Shown: positions 59,246-64,000 of the stretch, one piece after another
How the letters are laid out: each line of letters begins with the position of its first letter
Position numbering within the stretch: position 1 is the stretch's first letter
From: Hymenopus coronatus
Lineage: Eukaryota > Arthropoda > Insecta > Mantodea > Hymenopodidae
Direction of reading: 5' to 3'
Assembly (NCBI GenBank): GCA_030762935.1
Contig: CM060900.1
Span: 433,466,421 to 433,530,420 of the forward strand
Length of the DNA stretch: 64,000 nucleotides
Position numbers and translations under genes: made by a program
Notes under the pieces: generated by a model
Databases searched by the model: none
What the model was told of the DNA's origin: nothing
The model's input: the letters and a program-made list of their open reading frames with translations, nothing else

Positions 59246-60180
59246 TCAAAATCGCTTTAGTACTGGTCGGCGGTTGCAGAGTACTGGTAAAAGTACTAGA
59301 TAAAAACACTCTAGCAGTACATAGCGGACCGTCAATTTTTGTCCACACTGCGCACGGATAGGAGCAGGATCCCTTTTAATCAAGTAGGTGTGCGTAAAAT
59401 AACTGTGGCCAGTGCCTAAGCACTCCAATTACACCTCCTCCCGAAGAGATATACTAGAGAAGGCCACCCTTTTCGTCCTTCAACTCGCGACGCATGCTTC
59501 CCCTGAGATCTGACCACATTTGATGCCAGCACGAAAACTCCGCTCTTCGCACAACAAGCCTAAGGTCTGTGGACGTAACAAAAGAAAGTGTAATGCTGGG
59601 TGACATGGCTGCCGTCTTTGCTGCCAAATCCACCAGTTCATTCCCCGGCAAGACAACGTGACCAGAAAGCCATGCACGCTCCATATTTATGTGAGAAGCG
59701 TGCAAAATGCGGAGGGTATCCTGAATGCTCTGTACAATAGTATGGTGGCTTTACAGCTCACGAAGTCTCGAACGGCTCTGCGGGAATCACTCATAATAAG
59801 GCAGTCACCCAAATTTTGACGGGTACTTACAAAGTGGCTCGAAATATGACATACAGCTTTATAGTATAAACGGATGTGCTACTAAGCAAACCGAAAGCAT
59901 AGGCGTCGGTTTCAGCAACAAAGGCATACAGTCGTTTCACCTACTTCCATCGGTGTATGTACAAATTCTGTCACTGTATTAAGATAAAAATTATAACACA
60001 CAAGGGCGGATACTAGACACAGGCAACGCAGATTTCACTTATACCGTCATCCCGAGATCTATGTGGGATTTAGCATATAACCAAGGTGGGTACACCCTCT
60101 CCTCCCTGGGAAACATGCTAGGCATTTCGTGCTTCAGAAGAAGTCACTTAACCGAAAACCTGCTGGCGTTGGTCTAAGTG
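59246..60180 (-). pseudogene. I-like LINE ORF2: RNase H domain and C-terminal zinc motif
   Basis: On the minus strand: YPPWLYAKSHIDLGMTV (about 60040-60090), which precedes the RNase H domain. Then RLYAFVAETDAYAFGLLSS and SVYTIKLYVIFRA (about 59840-59945), VVLPGNELVDLAAKTAAM (about 59605-59660), and TGHSYFTHTYLIKRDPAPI followed by AQCGQKLTVRYVLLECF (about 59300-59410). RNase H inside ORF2, followed by the CxxC...LTVxHxLxEC motif, is characteristic of I-group LINEs. Frameshifts and stops break it. The reverse-transcriptase core is missing. Confidence 0.85.
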
Positions 60181-61345
60181 AGAGAGGCGATAACGTTCGT
60201 CCAGCTCGGTAGAGGAAAACGGGTGAAATGTTGGATGCGCAGGAATCCACTTAAGCCCACAGCCATAATTAGCAGGCAGGACATGACGCCAACATCACTA
60301 AGGGAGTTCTGCCAATTCGGTGTAGAGGATAACAGCTTTGCTGGATGGAAATGCCCCTAACATCCACACCGATGCCCATGCAGATGTAACGCCTTTTTCC
60401 GCCAGATTCTCGTGGGTGTTCTCTTTGGACAAACCGTCTAATGCACGGGTGGTGACACGCCGCACGAGGAGTTCAAGATCTTATGAATTTCGGCCTTAAC
60501 CAGGTAGCTACCTAACAGACTGGCTAGTAGTAGTTTATATAATTTAAATAAAACATATCTTTTCATTCTAAAAGTAAACATTAATTTTTATAAATATATT
60601 TAAAAAATCGTCCTGTTAAAATATAGGGATCTTCAACTGGGCGATCTCCAATTCAAGTTAATAAAATAACAATTACGACACTGCCTGGGATACTGAAGCT
60701 GCCTCTACCAGGTGTGTTGAGTTTCGCGCTCTATAGCAGGATTGAACCGGATCAGAAATTTTAGCTTAGCTCTTTTGGATAGCAAAAGGGCTGATTGAAG
60801 TGAATTTTCTTCCGGCTTTTCTAGTGATATCTAAGGAGCAGGATCACTGGACTCGGCTACTTCTTATCGCTGGACATTAGGATTTGTTTTTTGATTTTCC
60901 CATAAAAGGAATATAAATTCATTTCCCAAATGATCCCCAGCCCCACGGACACCAACAAGGGTCACCCCACTAGCCTCACAGGGCTACAAAGGGTATATAG
61001 TAGGCTCGCGTCCCACTCATTCTGGAGTTTGGTATAATTCCTAGTCCTGATCGGTTCACTAGGGATGTGTTAGTCCCTAGCCTCCCATTTAGGTGAAGCA
61101 AAAGCCAAAGAAATATATTAAGTTGCGCACTCTCCCTGATCACTGAAAAACAGAAGGCTCAGGCTGAGATATGGCCACCCTCAACCATTCATGATATCCC
61201 TGTCCACTGACATGGGTCTCCATGCACGGCCTACACGTGGGTGCTTATTTTGCTGACTACCTCACCACTCAGAGGACCCCACACGAGGGAGCCAGGTTTG
61301 GCTCGGGACACCGGGTGTACAAAAATCGTACCTACTGTATTATGC
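60181..61345 (-). pseudogene. Same LINE group, 5' region and ORF1 start
   Basis: This is a second copy of the 55580-56460 segment. Shared words include CTTTGGACAAACCG (60425; compare 55705), GGTGGTGACA, CTGGGATACTGAAGCTGCC (60685; compare 55822), CACGGCCTACACGTGGGTG and TCTGGAGTTTGGTATAA. On the minus strand 60420-60470 still reads VRRVTTRALDGLSK, matching RGVVTTHGLGGLSN in the other copy. An AT-rich insertion of about 140 bases lies at 60533-60670. It directly precedes ORF2 pieces of the same group, so it may be one internally deleted element. Confidence 0.65.
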
Positions 61346-61364
61346 CCCTTAGGTAGAGATATCT

Positions 61365-61465
61365 TTATGGCAAACGAAAAGTATATCCTGAACTTTCTGG
61401 GAATAGCCTCCGAAAACCTCTTCATTCTGGATGACCTTTGTATGACTGATAAACTGACATTTTGC
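61365..61465 (+). repeat. Rep1 fragment (copy j) next to the zinc-finger exon
   Basis: TATATCCTGAACTTTCTGGG, ATAGCCTCCGAAAACCTCTT and CATTCTGGATGACCTTTGTA match the central part of Rep1. It ends about 45 bases before the splice acceptor of the finger exon and supplies the misleading N-terminal extension of the open frame there. Confidence 0.8.
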
Positions 61466-61507
61466 ACCTTGGAATTTAATTATGTGATTATTGTATTTAA
61501 TGATTTC

Positions 61508-61509
61508 AG
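61508..61509 (+). promoter_or_regulatory. 3' splice acceptor of the finger exon
   Basis: TTATTGTATTTAATGATTTCAG ends here as a T-rich tract plus CAG. The exon starts with a single base (A, 61510) completing a codon, so the upstream exon must end two bases into a codon. Confidence 0.65.
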
Positions 61510-62086
61510 ATCATCACTGGAAGAGAATATCCGTGTGACATCACCCACTACTGCAGCCTCAAGTAGAGACCATCAACAAAAGAAGTTTGCATGCGAATTC
61601 TGCGGAATAACATTTAAGAAAGTATGGTGGTTCAATAAACATCAAAGGCGCCACTTAATAAAAAATAAATATCCATGTAGCACATGTGGAAAGCTCTTTA
61701 AAGGGCTTCCATATTTAAAAACTCATGCATGGATCCATGAGGACAAGAAACCTCATGGTTGCAAAATTTGCAATAAAACCTTTATTTGGCCGTCACATTT
61801 GAAAGCACACAATTTGATTCACGAGGGTAAAAAGCCACACCACTGCAATACCTGTGGTAAATGTTTTACTCGGCTAGAAAATTTGAAATCACATAACTTG
61901 ATACATGATGGTAAAAAACCATACAGTTGTAAAGTTTGTGATAGGCGCTTTAGGCACGTGTCAACTTTGAATCACCATAATTTGATCCACGAAGGCAGAA
62001 AGCCTCATAAATGCAAACTCTGTAATACGAAGTTTAGACTAAAGGCAGCTTTGAAGCACCATACTTTGATTCATCATGGAAATTAA
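61510..62086 (+). CDS. Terminal exon of a C2H2 zinc-finger protein, six fingers
   Basis: It encodes 191 residues and a TAA stop at 62084-62086. After a serine/threonine-rich spacer (about 25 residues) come six consecutive C2H2 fingers, all C-X2-C-X12-H-X3-H with every zinc ligand present. They begin FACEFC, YPCSTC, HGCKIC, HHCNTC, YSCKVC and HKCKLC. Linkers are of the TGEKP type in altered form (EDKKP, EGKKP, DGKKP, EGRKP). Helix residues -1 to 6 are KVWWFNK, GLPYLKT, WPSHLKA, RLENLKS, HVSTLNH and LKAALKH. It is expected to bind DNA in the nucleus as a transcription factor; the target is unknown. The open frame extends upstream to 61241, but that part is Rep1 and LINE sequence, so I start the exon at the acceptor. 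The intact frame suggests a functional gene. Confidence 0.88.
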
Positions 62087-62194
62087 GTCATGCATGTGTG
62101 ACGTGAATTTTAACAACAATAGTATGCCCTAAGGTTATTATTTTGCTTCCATCCTGTATTGGTTAAAACACATTTCTCGGCTCTGTAGATTTTG

Positions 62195-62204
62195 AATAAA
62201 TAAA
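62195..62204 (+). terminator. Overlapping polyadenylation signals
   Basis: AATAAATAAA gives two overlapping AATAAA hexamers about 110 bases after the stop codon of the finger exon. Confidence 0.75.
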
Positions 62205-62209
62205 ACTTA

Positions 62210-63740
62210 CTGTTATGAACTTTTGCTGTACCTTGTTTTTTATTTCTTTTTTATTTATTATCTTTTTATTTATTGCATTTTGTATTCAACAATGTGTTTA
62301 GAAATATCTTACAATCAGATATTTGTTGGTGTGTGTGGGGCCTTATATGTTGCGGGACTTAACTTTATTAAGTTCCACGCTATGAACCAAAATAAATTGT
62401 TAAACAAGGCTACCATGTCAATGTTGTTAGCTTTGAACAGACTTTCTAGAATATCACGTTTTCTCATGATGATGTTGTGTGTAGCTGTTACAGAGAATTT
62501 CTATATTAACTCACCCATCAAACAAGGTCCAACAACACCAAGGGATCTCTGTTTATAGTATTTCTATTATAAGACTTAAAGCCATCACTTATTGGAGGCG
62601 AAATAGGCAAATCTTCATATTATTCAGATAAGCTACGTAATTGTACGATTTGTAGAACCCATTTCGAGCTCCACTAACATAAAAACTTGAAACCGTTTGT
62701 TAGAAGATGCAGAGCTCCCTACAGACATTAAGTATTCTGAGAAATAGCCAGTGGTGCCATTTTTAGTAAAGTGGGCGTTAGATGCTATAAAAACATTCCG
62801 ACAAAAAACCAATTCCCAGACTTTCAATATGTATCACTATTAGCAATTTACTTTTGAATTGGATGCTAGGATTTTAAAAAATGATTTTAAAGGAATGCTG
62901 TTTTCATTTGTTTCTTTTTCGAATCCAGTCTCCAACATCCGAGGACTTATGTTAAAACCCACAAACACCAATACCAAGTAACATCCTTTATTTATAAAAC
63001 ACCACCTTTCCATTCATCAAATACTATCTAACCCTGTATACAGTTCTTCCACAAATGCCATTCCCCTTTCTCAAGAAATATCTGACACGCTGTGTTCTCT
63101 TTGCTCACATATTAACCTAGAACTTGGCAACAACGTTTTCAGCGAGAAATCATGAAACTCTCCCCAAAAGGATACAAACCTGGACAGATGGGCGAAGAGT
63201 TTCCCTCAGACAAGGCCATCACAAACACGCTACTTCCAATTCTAAAAGTTCCTCAGGGCATGGAAAACACATCACCCCAACTACATCACGGCGAAATACT
63301 CCAAACTCCTCAGATTACGTGTACGGAAACTAACTAATTTTGCTGATACATCTTGTTTCTTCTACTTTATACCAACAACCACCACAATATTGATAGGTAT
63401 CAGTTTTATCAGCATCATAGACCTAAGCTACGGCGTTATATATCATAACATTTTTTTATTAATATTTATTTATAGTCGCTTTGACTCGTAAGTGTATTAT
63501 CGCGACTGAAACACTGATACATTGTGATAACAATGATTATTAGAGGATAGTTATGAAGATACATTGGAATATAATACAAATTGTGCTAATTAACAGGTAA
63601 CAATGAATACAAAATTACTTCTTATGAAGTTAATATAGAGTAATATTAAACTGTACAGATATATTTAATTTTAATGGTCTATAATATATTACTAACATTT
63701 TTGTGAACGAAAGCAAATAAAGGCTGTGTTAATCTTTATT
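62210..63740. other. 3' flank, mostly unassigned
   Basis: A SINE B 3'-end-like piece lies at about 62752-62800 (GTGGTGCCATTTTTAGTAAA, GTGGGCGTTAGATGCTATAA). Otherwise small open frames occur without recognisable domains. Confidence 0.4.
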
Positions 63741-63746
63741 GCAATT

Positions 63747-64000
63747 TTAGATTAAACTGTAGATACTGATAGCTTTTAGGAACATAACAACATTTTTATA
63801 CATGGCTTTATTATTTAGTACTTTTATATCACCAGTGATTTTATACTTTTTCCTCTGGGGGTTATAATGGCGGCATTCTGAAAGTATGTGAGACACAGTC
63901 AGTGGAGTATTGCAATTTGTACACTGAGGTTGGGCGTCTTTGGTGATCAAGTAGGCATGAGTCATTGCTGTGTGGCCAATTCTCAGACGAGTGATAATGG
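63747..64000 (-). pseudogene. I-like LINE ORF2 C-terminus, cut by the window edge
   Basis: On the minus strand from 64000: IITRLRIGHTAMTHAYLIT, then a CTNC knuckle, then LTVSHILSECRHY and a short basic tail to the stop at 63747. It matches the C-terminal motif of the LINE at 59246-60180 but is clearly a different subfamily. The 63747-63965 stretch is an uninterrupted frame, so this copy is better preserved. The rest lies beyond the window. Confidence 0.8.

Noticed and set aside
61241..61509. Upstream start at 61241 for the zinc-finger frame, giving 281 residues
   Set aside because: The first 90 codons read through LINE 5' sequence and a Rep1 fragment also found elsewhere, while a good splice acceptor lies at 61508-61509.
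1..64000. CRISPR arrays, bacterial operons, rRNA
   Set aside because: No direct-repeat/spacer pattern, no ribosome binding sites and no rRNA-like sequence; splice sites, SINEs and mariner show a metazoan origin.

Overview
This is a eukaryotic, almost certainly insect, window of about 64 kb. It is AT-rich, has no operons, is full of microsatellites, and is built mostly from transposable elements of insect type: mariner, Ty3/Gypsy, I-like and RTE-like LINEs, many tRNA-derived SINEs, and TIR/foldback elements. The very large transposon-filled intron and the acidic N-terminal exon with ΨKxE motifs typical of lineage-expanded C2H2 zinc-finger genes point to a large-genome insect, perhaps an orthopteran or cockroach-like polyneopteran. 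That placement is inference; nothing in the window fixes the species.

The only probable host gene is a plus-strand C2H2 zinc-finger transcription factor. One coding exon lies at 40930-41217 (96 residues, acidic, several SUMO-consensus motifs, good acceptor and donor). The terminal exon lies at 61510-62086 (six tandem C2H2 fingers, stop, two overlapping polyadenylation signals). About 20.3 kb of intron separates them. The two exons do not join in frame, so at least one further exon is missing from this model, or they belong to neighbouring paralogues.

Layout. 1-13 kb: decayed LINE reverse transcriptase (minus), a GC-richer promoter- or LTR-like block near 3.5 kb, SINEs, and two copies of a dispersed 0.8-0.9 kb TIR repeat called Rep1 here. 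13-20 kb: a foldback element, an internally deleted Mutator-like transposase, and a pogo-type DDE transposase pseudogene split by a striking foldback element whose arms contain tRNA-like sequence. 20-35 kb: SINEs, LINE tails, six stretches of Rep1 and a pair of 0.7 kb dispersed repeats. 36.8-39.1 kb: a cluster of MITE-like units in alternating orientation. 41.2-61.5 kb (the intron): a cluster of Gypsy elements in both orientations, with an almost complete 1.33 kb mariner inserted inside one of them, an inverted pair of SINEs inside another, and two related I-like LINE remnants. 62-64 kb: the 3' flank of the zinc-finger gene and the tail of another I-like LINE running off the window.

All transposon genes seen are broken by stops, frameshifts, deletions or changed catalytic residues. 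No CRISPR array, rRNA or credible functional tRNA gene was seen. Boundaries of diverged repeats were set by eye and may be off by tens of bases.
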